Source: Streptomyces sp. NBC_00433
Lineage (GTDB): Bacteria > Actinomycetota > Actinomycetes > Streptomycetales > Streptomycetaceae
NCBI GenBank assembly: GCA_036015235.1
Contig: CP107926.1
Coordinates: 4,979,501-5,043,500, forward strand
Direction: 5' to 3'
DNA length: 64,000 nt
This document shows, in pieces, positions 16,369 to 25,799 of the stretch. A model generated the notes under the pieces. The model saw only the letters and a list, made by a program, of their open reading frames with translations, was not told the DNA's origin and searched no databases. Both the position numbers and the translations under genes were made by a program. How positions within the stretch are numbered: position 1 is the first letter of the stretch; every line of letters starts with the position of its first letter.

Positions 16369-17477
16369 TTCTTCCTGGCGGACGCGAGGGCCGAGGCGTA
16401 CAGGGCCAGGACGCGGTCCGCGGTGTGGGCGATGTGGTAGTGCTCGGCGGCCGCCGGCACCGCGAGCCGCACCGGGCCGGCCCGGCGCTGCCGGCCGATC
16501 GCCGCGGCCAATTGCCCCGGGTCGCCGCTGATCCGGCTCGCGCCGGGCGCGTCGTGAGGCGGCAGGTCCTCGATCGCCGGGCAGGCCGCGTAGAGCACCG
16601 GCAGCCCGGCCGCCAGCGCCTCCACCACGGCCAGCCCGAAGGCCTCCTCGGGGCTCGGCGACACGAAGAGGTCCGCCGCGGCCAGCACGCCGGGCACATC
16701 GGGCCCGCCGTCCTCTGAGCTGACCACCATGACGCGGTCCGCGGCCCCGAGGCCCGCGGCCAGCCGCAGCAGACTGCCGCGCTCCGGGCCCGTTCCCGCG
16801 ATCAGCAGGAAGGTGGCGGGGTTCGCGGCGGCCGCGCGGACCAGCAGGTCGAAGCGCTTGGCCGGCACGAGGCGGCCGACGCCGGCCACGGCGTAGTCCG
16901 CGCGCGACAGGCCGAGCCGTCCGCGCACCGCCGCGCGCAGGGCGGGGTCGTGGCGGAAGCGTGCCGGTTCGATGCCGTTGGGCACCAGGCGGATCCTGTC
17001 GTCCGCGACGCCCCAGCCGCGCAGCCGCTGCGCGACGGTCGCGGACACCGCGGCGGTGCCCGCGCCCATCCGCTCCGTCACGCGGTAGAGCGCCCGGGTG
17101 CCCGCGCTCAGCGGCCGCCCCTCGATCTGCGAGTCCCCGAGCGAATGCTCGGTCGCCACCGCCCGCACCCCTGCCAAGCGGGCGGCGACCCTGCCATATA
17201 CGCAGGCGCGGTAGAGATGCGTGTGCACCAGGTCGAATCCCCCCGCCCTGATCACCCGCACCAGCCGCGGCACCGCCCCCAGATCCCGGTTCCCCCGCAT
17301 CCCCAGGTGCGTGACCCCCGTCCCGTCCGCCCTGATCCCCTCAGCGACGACCCCGGGATTCGTCAACGTCACGACATGGCACTCCGCCTTCTCCACCGGC
17401 AAATACCGCAACAACAACCGCAACTGCTGCTCGGCCCCCCCGACCCCGAGCCCCGTGATGACATGCAAGACCTTCAC
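16365..17477 (-). CDS. GT4-family glycosyltransferase
   Basis: A 370-residue cytosolic GT-B glycosyltransferase. The N-terminal domain starts MKVLHVITGLGVGGAEQQLRLL, the usual acceptor-side motif. The nucleotide-sugar domain has VPNGIEPARF, VGRLVPAKRFDLLVRA and the E-x7-E motif in SPSPEEAFGLAVVEALAAGLPVL. It adds sugars to the lipid-linked repeat unit. It heads a three-gene set (GT, Wzz-like, acyltransferase) with ATGA/GTGA overlaps. Its upstream region is a repeat array, so its promoter lies between about 17478 and 17545 or reads through the array. Confidence 0.93.
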   Translation of the reverse strand: MKVLHVITGLGVGGAEQQLRLLLRYLPVEKAECHVVTLTNPGVVAEGIRADGTGVTHLGMRGNRDLGAVPRLVRVIRAGGFDLVHTHLYRACVYGRVAARLAGVRAVATEHSLGDSQIEGRPLSAGTRALYRVTERMGAGTAAVSATVAQRLRGWGVADDRIRLVPNGIEPARFRHDPALRAAVRGRLGLSRADYAVAGVGRLVPAKRFDLLVRAAAANPATFLLIAGTGPERGSLLRLAAGLGAADRVMVVSSEDGGPDVPGVLAAADLFVSPSPEEAFGLAVVEALAAGLPVLYAACPAIEDLPPHDAPGASRISGDPGQLAAAIGRQRRAGPVRLAVPAAAEHYHIAHTADRVLALYASALASARKK

Positions 17478-17544
17478 ACCCCCTCCCCCTTACCGCGCCC
17501 AGCGGCGAAGGCGCGCCCGCACCTGACGGCCCGTCGTGGCCGGC

Positions 17545-17990
17545 CGCGCAGTTCCCCGTGCCCGTGAGGCGGCCGTGGTGCGTCCGTACCTGACGGCCTG
17601 TTGTGGCTGGTCGCGCAGTTCCCCGCGCCCCTGGAAGGCACCCTCTTCCGCAGGGCACCCCTGAAGGGCCGCGAGGAGCGCCACGCGCAACCGGCCCCCA
17701 GGGGTGCGGGAAACTGCGCGCCCGGCCGCAGCGAACCGTCGTGTGCATGCGGTGGGCGACCACTTTCAGGGGTGCGGGGAACTGCGCGGTCAGCCTCAGC
17801 GGGCCGTCGTGTGGAAACGGTCGGCACGCACCCCAGGGGCGCGGGGAACTGCGCGCCCGGCCCCGGCGAACCGTCGTGTGCAAACGGCCAGCAACCCCCT
17901 TCAGGGGCGCGGGGAACTGCGCGACCAGCCACACTGGACCGTCGCGTGGAAACAGCGAGCACCCACCCCAGGGGCGCGGGGAACTGTGCG
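17545..17990. repeat. Second intergenic repeat array with a 67/68-bp unit (7 copies)
   Basis: The 588-base gap 17478-18065 has no supported gene. It carries two reverse copies (17545, 17612) and five forward copies (17700, 17768, 17835, 17903, 17970) of the GGGGCGCGGGGAACTGCGCG motif. Forward starts are spaced 68, 67, 68 and 67 bases. Midway between them lies a second conserved motif, near GCGAACCGTCGTGTGNAAAC, seen up to about 18020. The unit is thus two alternating motifs. Some copies vary (GGGGTGCGGG, AACTGTGCG). As in the first array, reverse copies lie left and forward copies right. Confidence 0.9.
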
Positions 17991-18065
17991 ACCGGCCCCA
18001 GCGAACCGTCGTGTGAAAACGGCCAGCAATCAGCAGGGGTGCCCACCCGCCCGCCGCGGCAGCGG

Positions 18066-18806
18066 CTAGGCATGGAGGTCCCGCACGAGCGAAAGCGGCG
18101 CCCGCGCCGCGGGAAAGGCGTGCAGCATCCGCTTCACGCGCAGACGCGCGGCCGAGTCCCGGTCACCGACATATGTGCGGGCCAGAGCGAAGTCCCCGGC
18201 AAGCGCCCCGGGCGCGACACCGCACGCATAGGTGTAACCCGCGGAGCGCACCGCGTGGACGGCCCGTGCGTCCACCGCGCCGTAGGGGTAGCAGAAGCCC
18301 TCGGGCACGTGCCCGGTGAGTTCGGCGAGCAGCGTGCGGCTGTCGGACGCCTCGGCGGCGAGCCGCACGTCGTCCGCCGCCGTGAGGTCCGTGTGGGCGA
18401 GCCCGTGCGACCCGATTTCCATCCCGGCGGACCCGGCCTGCCGGATTCCCTCGGCGGTGAGCAGCGGTTTCCGCGGCCCGTCCGCGTCCCACGCGTTGGT
18501 GCCGCCGAGGCGTCCGGGCAGGACGAAGACGGTGGCGCGGTGGCCGTGTTGCAGCAGCAGCGGCACCGCCGTGGTGAGGAAGTCGGCGTAACCGTCGTCG
18601 AAGGTGAGCCCGACGAGCCCGCGCCCGCGGCCTTCCGCCCGGGCCCGCAGGAGTTCGCCGACGCCGACGCCGGTGAGGCCGCACCGCCTCAGCCAGGCGA
18701 GCTGTTCGGCGAGGCGCCGCGGGCTGACGGTGACGAGGTAGGGGTCGTCGCGGCAATCTGCCACGGAGTGGTACATGAGGACCCAGGGGGCGGTTTCAGG
18801 CGGCAT
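18066..18806 (-). CDS. NodB-type polysaccharide deacetylase
   Basis: A 246-residue deacetylase of the NodB/CE4 fold. Motif 1 is LTFDDGYADF (about residues 70-80), with the catalytic and metal-binding aspartates. Motif 2 is SHGLAHTDL, giving the two metal histidines. GFCYPYGAVDARAVHAVRSAGY corresponds to motif 3. It has no signal peptide, so it may act on a lipid-linked sugar in the cytoplasm, or its export signal is atypical. The substrate is probably an N-acetylated sugar of the local polymer. The start overlaps the 3' end of the flippase gene by 11 bases. Confidence 0.92.
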   Translation of the reverse strand: MPPETAPWVLMYHSVADCRDDPYLVTVSPRRLAEQLAWLRRCGLTGVGVGELLRARAEGRGRGLVGLTFDDGYADFLTTAVPLLLQHGHRATVFVLPGRLGGTNAWDADGPRKPLLTAEGIRQAGSAGMEIGSHGLAHTDLTAADDVRLAAEASDSRTLLAELTGHVPEGFCYPYGAVDARAVHAVRSAGYTYACGVAPGALAGDFALARTYVGDRDSAARLRVKRMLHAFPAARAPLSLVRDLHA

Positions 18807-20463
18807 GGGGGAGGCTCCGTACGGGTGCGCCCACCGCCGCGGCCGCGGCGGCGAAGGCGAGCGGGACGGTGAGACAGCAGGCGGCCGCGGCGAGCGCGGC
18901 GGGGGCCCCGGGCAGCAGCCGGGTGGTGCACCACCCGGCACCGGTGGCCGCGGCGGCGGCGAGCACGTAGCGGGACATCGCCGCGGTGAGGGCGGGCACC
19001 CGGACGGGCACCGCGCGGGCGGGCAGCCCGCGCAGCAGGACGACGGCGGTGAGGCTGATCCCCGCGGCATTGCCGGCGGCGATGCCGTACGCGCCCCACG
19101 CGGCGACGGCGGCGCCGTCGACGAGGACGGTGAGGCCCAGGCCCGCGGCCATGGCGGCGACGGGATACCAGGTGGGCCGGGCGGCGGAGAAGTACGGCCT
19201 GATGAGCGCGCCGACGAGGCTCTGCCCGAGCAGCCCGAGCGCGTAGACCCGCATGACGGCGGCCGTCGCGGCGGTGTCGCCCGTGTCGAAGGCCCCGCGC
19301 TGGAAGAGCGTCGAGACGATCTGCGGGGCGCAGGCGACGACATACGCGGTGCCGAGCAGGACGACGACGCAGGCGAGCGTGAGGTCCCGCTCGACGCGCT
19401 GCCTGGCGCGCTCACGGTCGCCCTCGGCGAGGGCGCGCGCGACGACGGGGAAGGTGACGGTGCAGACCATGAGCGACAGCACCATGGGCAGTTGTGCGAC
19501 CTTCTGCGCGTAGTTGAGATGCGAGATCGCTCCCGCGGGCAGCCCGGCGGCGAAGAACCGCTCGACGAGCACCTGCGCCTGCCGTGCGACGGCGAAGACC
19601 ACGACGGGCACGACGAGCGCCATCCCGAGCCGCACCCGCCCCCCGGCGCCGAGGTCGCCGGGACCGGACGCGGGCGGCTCCCCGGGCCGAGGGTGGGTGT
19701 CGTCGCCCGCTTCTGCTCGCGCCCGCGCCCCGGCACGGGCGTCGCTCCGGCCCGGCACCGGTGCCGGGCCTTGCGCTCCCGGAGCCCCCGACCGCAGCAC
19801 CCGGACGAAGGAGGGCAGTTGGACCAGGACCATGAGCGCACCGCCGGCCGCCACACCGGCGGCCGCCGAGCGCACGCCCCAGCGGCCGTGGAGGGCCAGC
19901 AGGGTGCCGACGATGCCGGTGTTGTAGGCGACGTAGACGGCGGCCGGGGGGAGGAAGCGGCGGTGGGCGCGCAGGGCGGCGCTGAGGTAGCCGGCCAGGC
20001 CGAAGGTGAGGATCGTGGCGGCGGTCAGGCGGGTGCAGGTGACGGCGAGGCGGGGGTCGGCGAGGCCGGGGGCGAGGAGGCGGACGACAAGGGGGGCGGC
20101 GGCGAGGAGCGCGGCGGTGGCCGCGGCGAGGAGGGCGGCGAGGCGCGGCAATGTGCCGCGGACAAGCGGCCCGGCGCCGCCCTTGGCGAGGGCCGCGCTG
20201 AAGGCCGGGACGAGCAGCAGGGCCATCGCGTCCTCGATGAGCACGGTCGCGGCCAGTTCGGGGACCGTCCACGCGACCAGGAAGGCGTCGCTGTCCGCGC
20301 CCGCGCCGAAGAACCGTGCGATGACCTGGTCGCGTACCAGCCCGAGCACGGAGCCCGCCGCGCTCAGCCCGGCCGTCACCGCGGCGGCGCGCGCCACGAA
20401 GCCGGGCGGTGGCACCGCATGCCGGGGGCCAGGCCGCGGCCTGGCCCGTACGACGTCGGTCAC
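18796..20463 (-). CDS. MurJ/Wzx-like lipid-linked oligosaccharide flippase (MVIN family)
   Basis: A 555-residue polytopic membrane protein with about 14 predicted helices. The N-terminus (GLSAAGSVLGLVRDQVIARFFGAGADSDAFLVAWTVPEL) is the standard MVIN signature. A proline/arginine-rich insert (about residues 225-280) breaks the two halves. Because it sits within an exopolysaccharide gene set, it is likelier to flip the polymer repeat unit than peptidoglycan lipid II. The GTG start overlaps the stop of the polymerase gene (GTGA). A copy of the GCGGCAATGTGCCGC palindrome occurs inside the gene at 20143-20163. Confidence 0.9.
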   Translation of the reverse strand: MTDVVRARPRPGPRHAVPPPGFVARAAAVTAGLSAAGSVLGLVRDQVIARFFGAGADSDAFLVAWTVPELAATVLIEDAMALLLVPAFSAALAKGGAGPLVRGTLPRLAALLAAATAALLAAAPLVVRLLAPGLADPRLAVTCTRLTAATILTFGLAGYLSAALRAHRRFLPPAAVYVAYNTGIVGTLLALHGRWGVRSAAAGVAAGGALMVLVQLPSFVRVLRSGAPGAQGPAPVPGRSDARAGARARAEAGDDTHPRPGEPPASGPGDLGAGGRVRLGMALVVPVVVFAVARQAQVLVERFFAAGLPAGAISHLNYAQKVAQLPMVLSLMVCTVTFPVVARALAEGDRERARQRVERDLTLACVVVLLGTAYVVACAPQIVSTLFQRGAFDTGDTAATAAVMRVYALGLLGQSLVGALIRPYFSAARPTWYPVAAMAAGLGLTVLVDGAAVAAWGAYGIAAGNAAGISLTAVVLLRGLPARAVPVRVPALTAAMSRYVLAAAAATGAGWCTTRLLPGAPAALAAAACCLTVPLAFAAAAAAVGAPVRSLPHAA

Positions 20464-21797
20464 CGCGCTCCGCCGTCCTCCGTGTGCAGCGCCCACCAGG
20501 CCGCGAGGCCGAGGAGCAGCGCGGTCAGTACGGTCGAGGGCCCGCCGATGTCGGCGTAGAGGAAGTCGACGCACTGCCAGAGCAGCAGCCCGACCGCGGC
20601 CAGTCCTGCCCCGGCCCCGCGGTGCATGGGCCGCCCCGTGAGGAGCCGGCGCAGGCCGAGCACGAGGAAGGCGGCCCAGCCGCCGACCAGCAGGGTGCAG
20701 CCGAGCAGGCCCTGCTCGCTCAGCGCGAGCAGGTACATGTTGTGCGGGGAGAGCAGGGGTTCGCGCGTGAACTGCTGCCCGGCGCCCGAGGTGTCGCTCG
20801 CCGACGACAGCGCGAGGCCTGCGTGGCCGTCGCGCTCGGCGGGGAAGTTCTTGAGGCCGACGCCGGTGACGGGGTGTTCGCGCCACATGCCGAGGGCGGC
20901 GGACCAGAGGGTGTAGCGGTCGGTGACGGAGGAGTCGGGGGCGTCGGTGACCTGGGTGATGCTGGCGGCGCGCGCGCCGATCATCTGGGACCCGGCGCCG
21001 AGGCCGCCGACGATGACGACGGTGCTCGCGGCGAGCGCGGCCAGGACGCGTACGGCCTGGCGGCGGCCCGCGAGCAGGATCATCGCCGTGCAGGTGACGG
21101 CGGTGGCGATCCACGTACCGCGGCTGAAGGACACCGCGAGCGGGACGACGAGCAGCGCGGCGCAGCACATTGCCGCGGGCCGCAGCCATTGCGGGGCGCC
21201 GGGAGCCGGCGCCGCGAGCGCGTAGCCGACCGCGATCACCAGCCCGTACGCCACGACCGTCGCCATGCCCATCACGTCGGAGGGGCCGAAGGTGCCGACC
21301 GCGCGGATGTCCTCGCCCATGTACGAAGCGCCGCTCGCCGTGGCGTATTGCCACGTGCCGATCGCGCCCTGCACAAGGGCGAGCAGCACGATCGCGGCGG
21401 CGACCACGCCGAAGTCGCGGCGGTCGCGCAGCAGGAGGACCACGGCGGCGGGCACGGCCACGAAGACCTGCGCATAGCGCAGGAATCCGGCGAGCCCCGT
21501 GCCCGGGTCGAGCGAGGTGACGGCGGCCGCGGCGAAGCCGAGCGCGGGGGCGCCGAGCACGGCCGCCGCGGAAGGCGTCAGCGGGCGGGCGCGGTCGCGC
21601 AGCAGCCGGACCGCCGCGGTCGCGACGAGCACCGCGGAGGCGGCGTCGGCCGGGGTGACCTTCCCCGAGCTGCTGACGTCGCCGGTGGCGACCGGGGCGG
21701 CCAGCAGCAGCACGGTGGCCAGCGCCGGCAGCAGCGGCGCGTACCGCCGCAGGCGGCGCGGGGTGAGCGGCGGGAAGGCCGCTGTCGCAAGGGCCAT
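20460..21797 (-). CDS. O-antigen-polymerase/ligase-like membrane protein (Wzy-type)
   Basis: A 445-residue polytopic membrane protein with the Wzy_C/WaaL architecture: many hydrophobic segments and one large extracytoplasmic loop containing RYTLWSAALGMWREHPVTGVGLKNF and SPHNMYLLALSEQGLLG. Those two motifs are diagnostic. It would polymerise flipped repeat units. It is followed by the flippase (4-base overlap) and preceded by the priming transferase, 7 bases away. Together with Wzz-like and Wzx-like genes this makes a complete Wzy-dependent pathway. Confidence 0.88.
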   Translation of the reverse strand: MALATAAFPPLTPRRLRRYAPLLPALATVLLLAAPVATGDVSSSGKVTPADAASAVLVATAAVRLLRDRARPLTPSAAAVLGAPALGFAAAAVTSLDPGTGLAGFLRYAQVFVAVPAAVVLLLRDRRDFGVVAAAIVLLALVQGAIGTWQYATASGASYMGEDIRAVGTFGPSDVMGMATVVAYGLVIAVGYALAAPAPGAPQWLRPAAMCCAALLVVPLAVSFSRGTWIATAVTCTAMILLAGRRQAVRVLAALAASTVVIVGGLGAGSQMIGARAASITQVTDAPDSSVTDRYTLWSAALGMWREHPVTGVGLKNFPAERDGHAGLALSSASDTSGAGQQFTREPLLSPHNMYLLALSEQGLLGCTLLVGGWAAFLVLGLRRLLTGRPMHRGAGAGLAAVGLLLWQCVDFLYADIGGPSTVLTALLLGLAAWWALHTEDGGAR

Positions 21798-21804
21798 GGG
21801 CTGG

Positions 21805-23520
21805 TCAGCTCCCGCCGTGGCGGAACAGCGTGGCGGCGGTCCGCAGCATGATCGACACGTCCTGCCACAGCGTCCAGCTGTCGATGTAGTGGTTGTCGAA
21901 GCGCGCGCGGTCGGCGATCGAGGTGTCGCCGCGCAGCCCGTGCACCTGGGCGAGGCCGGTGATGCCGGCGGGCATCCGGTGCCGGTCGGCGTAGCCGGGC
22001 AGGGTCTGGCTGAACTGCGTGACGAAGAAGGGGCGTTCCGGGCGCGGCCCGACCAGGCTCATGTCGCCCCGCAGCACATTCCACAGCTGCGGCAGCTCGT
22101 CGAGCGAGGTGCGCCGCAGCAGGCGTCCCGCGCGGCTCATCCGGTCGTCGTCGGCGACGCTCCACAGCGTCGCCGACTCGTGCTCGTCCGCAGGGCGCAG
22201 CGTGCGGAACTTCAGCAGCGTGAACGGCCGCCCGTGCAGCCCGATCCGCTCCTGCCGGAAGATCACGCCGGGGCCGTCGGCCAGCCGCATGGCGAGCGCG
22301 CACGCGGCGAGCACCGGTGCCAGGCAGAGCAGCGCGGTGCCGGCCAGAACCGCGTCCAGCAGCCGCTTGCCGCCGCGGGCGACGCGGCCCGCGGGCGGCG
22401 GGTACGGTTCGAGCCTGCGGCACGGATGGCCCCACAGGTGGCCGGCGCCGCCGCCCTTGCCGGGCCTTTCGCCGTTCACCTGCCACAGCCGGCAGCCCTG
22501 TGCGGCGAGCAGCCGTACGGTCGCGGTGGTCCTGGCGTCCGTCGTCGCGGGTCCCGCGACGACGGCGTCCCGTACGGCGTTCTGGATCACCGCCCGGGTC
22601 ACGTCGCCGGGCGACGGCAGCACGGGCAGCACCGGCGGCGGTACGTACGGCGCCGGGTGCGCGGCCTGCGGGCCGCCTCGGGGCGGCGGTTCTGGCGGCG
22701 CGGGGCGTACGGGGGCCGGCGCGGCGAGGCCCACCGGGCGCATCCCGTACTCGGGGCGGGCGTGCAGGACCGCGGCGATCCGGGCGGCGGACGCCGCGTC
22801 GGCGCCGACGACCAGCGTCGAGGACGGGCGCCTGCGGGCCAGCCTGCGGCGCGTCGCGTAGACCGCGGCCCGCAGCCCGCCCGCGACGCAGACGGTCACC
22901 GCCACCGCCGCGGGCAGTGCCCCCGGTCCGGGAGCGCCGGCCCCCGCCACGACCGCGAGCAGGCCCCACGCCAGCACCGTGCGCCAGGCCAGGCCGGGCA
23001 GTTCCGCGAAGGCCCCTGGCGCGAAACCGGGCCGGTAGAGCCCGGCCCTGTGCTGCGTGAGCAGCAGGCACCCGGCGACCAGGCACCCGGCGAGCACCCC
23101 GCGCGGCACCACGGCCGCGACCCCGGCGACCGCCCCCGCGCAGTCCGCGACGGCCAGCACTCCCCCGACCCGCTCCCGCGCCGCCCGATGCCGCGGCTGC
23201 CCTGCGCCCCGCCGCCCGGGTACGCGGGAAGGCGCGGGCACGGGCGCACCGCGGGCGACGCGGTAGGCCGGGGTGCCGGCCTCGTACGGCCGCCTACCGG
23301 CGCCGGTGGCGCTCTCGCCGGTGTCGTGCGTCCGCTTGACGGCGGGTGTGTCGGCGTCGTCCGTGCGCCTGCCAGGACCCGTGGCGCCCGCACCCACGCG
23401 GCGCGGGCCGCCGGGTCGTTCCGTATCCGGGCGGCCGGGTTCGTACGTCCGCGGTGCCGTCACCCGTTCGGCGTCGGGGCGGGTCGGGTCGCAGGTGCGG
23501 GGGGTGGGCTCGGGGGTCAC
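21805..23520 (-). CDS. Polyprenyl-phosphate sugar-1-phosphate transferase (priming enzyme)
   Basis: A 571-residue protein. A long disordered arginine/proline-rich N-terminus (about residues 1-95) is followed by membrane helices (about 110-210), a Rossmann-like middle (STLVVGADAASAARIAAVL) and the catalytic bacterial sugar transferase domain (about 370-571). The domain shows FTLLKFRTLRP, LDELPQLWNVLRGDMSLVGP and PAGITGLAQVHG. It loads the first sugar phosphate onto undecaprenyl phosphate and starts the repeat unit. The GTG start overlaps the upstream glycosyltransferase stop. The long disordered head is unusual for the family and could be shorter if an internal start is used. Confidence 0.92.
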   Translation of the reverse strand: MTPEPTPRTCDPTRPDAERVTAPRTYEPGRPDTERPGGPRRVGAGATGPGRRTDDADTPAVKRTHDTGESATGAGRRPYEAGTPAYRVARGAPVPAPSRVPGRRGAGQPRHRAARERVGGVLAVADCAGAVAGVAAVVPRGVLAGCLVAGCLLLTQHRAGLYRPGFAPGAFAELPGLAWRTVLAWGLLAVVAGAGAPGPGALPAAVAVTVCVAGGLRAAVYATRRRLARRRPSSTLVVGADAASAARIAAVLHARPEYGMRPVGLAAPAPVRPAPPEPPPRGGPQAAHPAPYVPPPVLPVLPSPGDVTRAVIQNAVRDAVVAGPATTDARTTATVRLLAAQGCRLWQVNGERPGKGGGAGHLWGHPCRRLEPYPPPAGRVARGGKRLLDAVLAGTALLCLAPVLAACALAMRLADGPGVIFRQERIGLHGRPFTLLKFRTLRPADEHESATLWSVADDDRMSRAGRLLRRTSLDELPQLWNVLRGDMSLVGPRPERPFFVTQFSQTLPGYADRHRMPAGITGLAQVHGLRGDTSIADRARFDNHYIDSWTLWQDVSIMLRTAATLFRHGGS

Positions 23521-24737
23521 CGGGGGAGCCGCCGGGAGTGGGCGGGGTGGGGGAGGGCCAGGACGTCGCCGTAGACCGCCGCGATGTCGGCCGCGGCTCT
23601 TGCCACGTCGTGCCGGTCGCGGGCCCGGGTGAGGGCGCGCAGGGACGCGGCGGTGCGCACGGGCCGGTCGGTGAGCAGCCGCAGCAGTGCCGCCGACAGG
23701 GCGGCGGCGTCCCCGACCGGGACGACGCAGTCGGCGGCGTCGACCGGGTGGAGGCCTTCGCGGGCACCGCTGACGTCGGTGGCCACCACCGGGCGACCGC
23801 AGGCCATCGCCTCCAGCGGCGCCAGCGCCATGCCTTCCCAGCGGGAGGGCAGCACGACGACGTCCGCGGCCTGGTACCACGGCACCGTGTCGCGGGCGGC
23901 GCCCGCGAGCAGGACGCCCGGGGGCGCGCCGAGCAGCAGTCGCCGGTGGTCGGGCCCGTCGCCGACCAGGACGAGGCGGGCCGCGGGAAGTGCCGCAGCG
24001 ACCGCGGGCCAGGCGCGCAGAAGCACGTCCTGCCCCTTCTGCGGGCACAGCCGCCCGACGCACACCACCAGCGGCGTGTCCGGCCCGACGTCGGACAGCG
24101 CGGGCAGTGCGGCCCTGACGGCGTCGCGGTCGGCGGTGGGGGTGAAGCGGGCGAGGTCGACGCCGTTGCGCACCATGGCCCAGCGGGCGCGTACGCCGGC
24201 CCGCCGCCCCGCGCGGCACTCCGCGTCGCTGACGCACAGCACCCGGTCCGCCCAGCGCGCGGCGTACCGCTCCCAGGCCCGCGCGGCCGCGGCGGTGGCG
24301 CCGTCGACCGCGTCGAAGGACCAGGCGTGCGGCTGGAAGACGGTCGGCACCCGGCCGCGTACGGCGAGGCGTACCGCGAGGCCCGCCTTGGCGCTGTGCA
24401 GGTGCAGCAGGTCGGGGCGCACCTCGCGCACCAGCCGGGCCGCCGCCGCGATCTCGCGGGGGAGCGCGGGGCCGGGGGCGCGGCGGGCCGGCCAGTGCAC
24501 GATCCGCGCTCCGGCCCGCTCCGCCGCTGCCGGCAGCAGGTCGGGCGCCGGCATCACCGGATCCCGCGCCCCCGTCCGTCCCCGGGCGACCGGGTCGGGG
24601 CAGCCGACGACGACCCGCGCTCCCGCCCGTACCTGCGCGCGGACCAGGTCCGCCACGACGCGGGCCACTCCGCCCTCGACGGGCTGGGCCATGTGCAGCA
24701 CCGTCAGCCCGGCGAGTCCGTCCTGCTGTTGCGGCAT
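23517..24737 (-). CDS. GT4-family glycosyltransferase (first gene of the EPS operon)
   Basis: A 406-residue GT-B glycosyltransferase. LTVLHMAQPVEGGVARVVADL opens the N-terminal domain. The donor domain shows VRNGVDLARFTP, VCVGRLCPQKGQDVLLRA and LPSRWEGMALAPLEAMACGRPVVATDVSG. The start at MPQQQDG is chosen because AGAGGGAG lies upstream and the conserved fold begins just after; a 24-codon extension is possible. It heads a five-gene minus-strand operon with overlaps of 4-11 bases or gaps under 10. Its promoter lies in the 375-base gap shared with the rodlin gene. Confidence 0.93.
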   Translation of the reverse strand: MPQQQDGLAGLTVLHMAQPVEGGVARVVADLVRAQVRAGARVVVGCPDPVARGRTGARDPVMPAPDLLPAAAERAGARIVHWPARRAPGPALPREIAAAARLVREVRPDLLHLHSAKAGLAVRLAVRGRVPTVFQPHAWSFDAVDGATAAAARAWERYAARWADRVLCVSDAECRAGRRAGVRARWAMVRNGVDLARFTPTADRDAVRAALPALSDVGPDTPLVVCVGRLCPQKGQDVLLRAWPAVAAALPAARLVLVGDGPDHRRLLLGAPPGVLLAGAARDTVPWYQAADVVVLPSRWEGMALAPLEAMACGRPVVATDVSGAREGLHPVDAADCVVPVGDAAALSAALLRLLTDRPVRTAASLRALTRARDRHDVARAAADIAAVYGDVLALPHPAHSRRLPR

Positions 24738-25112
24738 CGCGCGCCGTTCTCCCTCTACGAGCCCGTCAAACCCCGCCACTCGGTCCCGCGGGCGGCTGCG
24801 TGGTCTCAACGAACGACGAGTCGGCCAGGTAATCCCGGGAAACAGGAATGCACCGTCGCAGAAGGCGCGTCGAAATTCACGTAAGCCGCGCGAACAGGCA
24901 GACCGTTTCAGCTCTTATGACGATCACATCGCAGGGGGAAGTCGTCATGTCAACCTGCCGGTACGCGCTCACTCCTGTGCCTGGTCCAGGCGACGGCCGC
25001 GGGTGAAAATATCCGTTCGGGTGAAGCGTCATTACCAAGCTCCCGAATCGGTGTTGGGCAGTTCGACCCATTTTCCGGGGGCGTTCCCCCATCGGTCAGG
25101 AAAGGACCCACC
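24738..25112. other. Divergent region, EPS operon / rodlin gene
   Basis: 375 bases without a supported gene. It separates the leftward polysaccharide operon from the rightward rodlin gene, so both promoters are expected here. The stretch 24880-25050 is AT-richer than its surroundings. AGGAAAGGA at 25098-25106 is the rodlin ribosome site. No clear operator is seen. Confidence 0.5.
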
Positions 25113-25523
25113 GTGATCAAGAAGTTCCACGCCGCGGCCGCGGTGGCCGTCTCCGTCGCAGGCGTCTCGGCGTCGGGCGCTCCGCAGGCGATGGCCATCG
25201 GAGACGATCACGAGACGGCGACGGCGAACGGCAACGGTTCCGTGCAGAACTACGGCAACACCTCCACCGGCCGCTACATGAGCCCCTCGTTCGCCCTGGT
25301 CCAGGGCTCGCTCAACAAGCCGTGCGTCGCGCTCCCGGCCAAGGCCGACCTCGGCGCGGTCGCCGGCGTCATCCCGGTGCAGGTCCCGGACGTCAACGTG
25401 CTCAGCTCGCCGCAGAACCAGCAGTGCACCGAGAACTCCAGCCAGGTCAAGGGCGACGAGCCGCTGTCGCACGTCCTGGACGGCATCCCGGTGCTGTCCG
25501 GCGACGGCCCGGCCGACCACTGA
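25113..25523 (+). CDS. rdlA: Rodlin (RdlA/RdlB family)
   Basis: A 136-residue secreted protein that organises chaplin fibrils into the rodlet layer of aerial hyphae and spores. A signal peptide covers about residues 1-28. The mature part begins IGDDHETATANGNGSVQNYG and includes MSPSFALVQGSLNKPCVALPAK, VQVPDVNVLSSPQNQQCTEN and the C-terminal KGDEPLSHVLDGIPVLSG, all close to S. coelicolor rodlins. The two cysteines are conserved. The GTG start follows AGGAAAGGACCCACC. S. coelicolor has two divergent rodlins; only one intact copy is here, with a remnant of another at 27298. Confidence 0.96.
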   Translation: MIKKFHAAAAVAVSVAGVSASGAPQAMAIGDDHETATANGNGSVQNYGNTSTGRYMSPSFALVQGSLNKPCVALPAKADLGAVAGVIPVQVPDVNVLSSPQNQQCTENSSQVKGDEPLSHVLDGIPVLSGDGPADH

Positions 25524-25799
25524 GCACACGGCCGCCGCAGGGCCCGCCCAGTCCCGCCGGTCGCGGCTGCGACCGCCGGTGGAAAGTCGGCGGCCGGAGC
25601 CGTTCCCCGTCCTGTTGGACAGATTCCCGCCCTCCATTCGAGTGGATAAACGGCCCCGAATGGGGGTTGGGAGTCACCTATCGGCATCAAACGTCGTTGA
25701 CCGTTCGGCGCGGTGCACATGACCCGCGAACGGGGTCCCGCCGTCACGAAATCCGTGACTGGGGAAGGCCACCGCAGCCGACAATTAAGGAGCAGAACC

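Noticed and set aside
17700..17990. Regular 67/68-bp spacing of a 21-bp repeat resembling a CRISPR array
   Set aside because: The spacers are not unique; they share a second conserved motif. Copies occur in both orientations, two similar loci exist in the window, and no cas genes are present.
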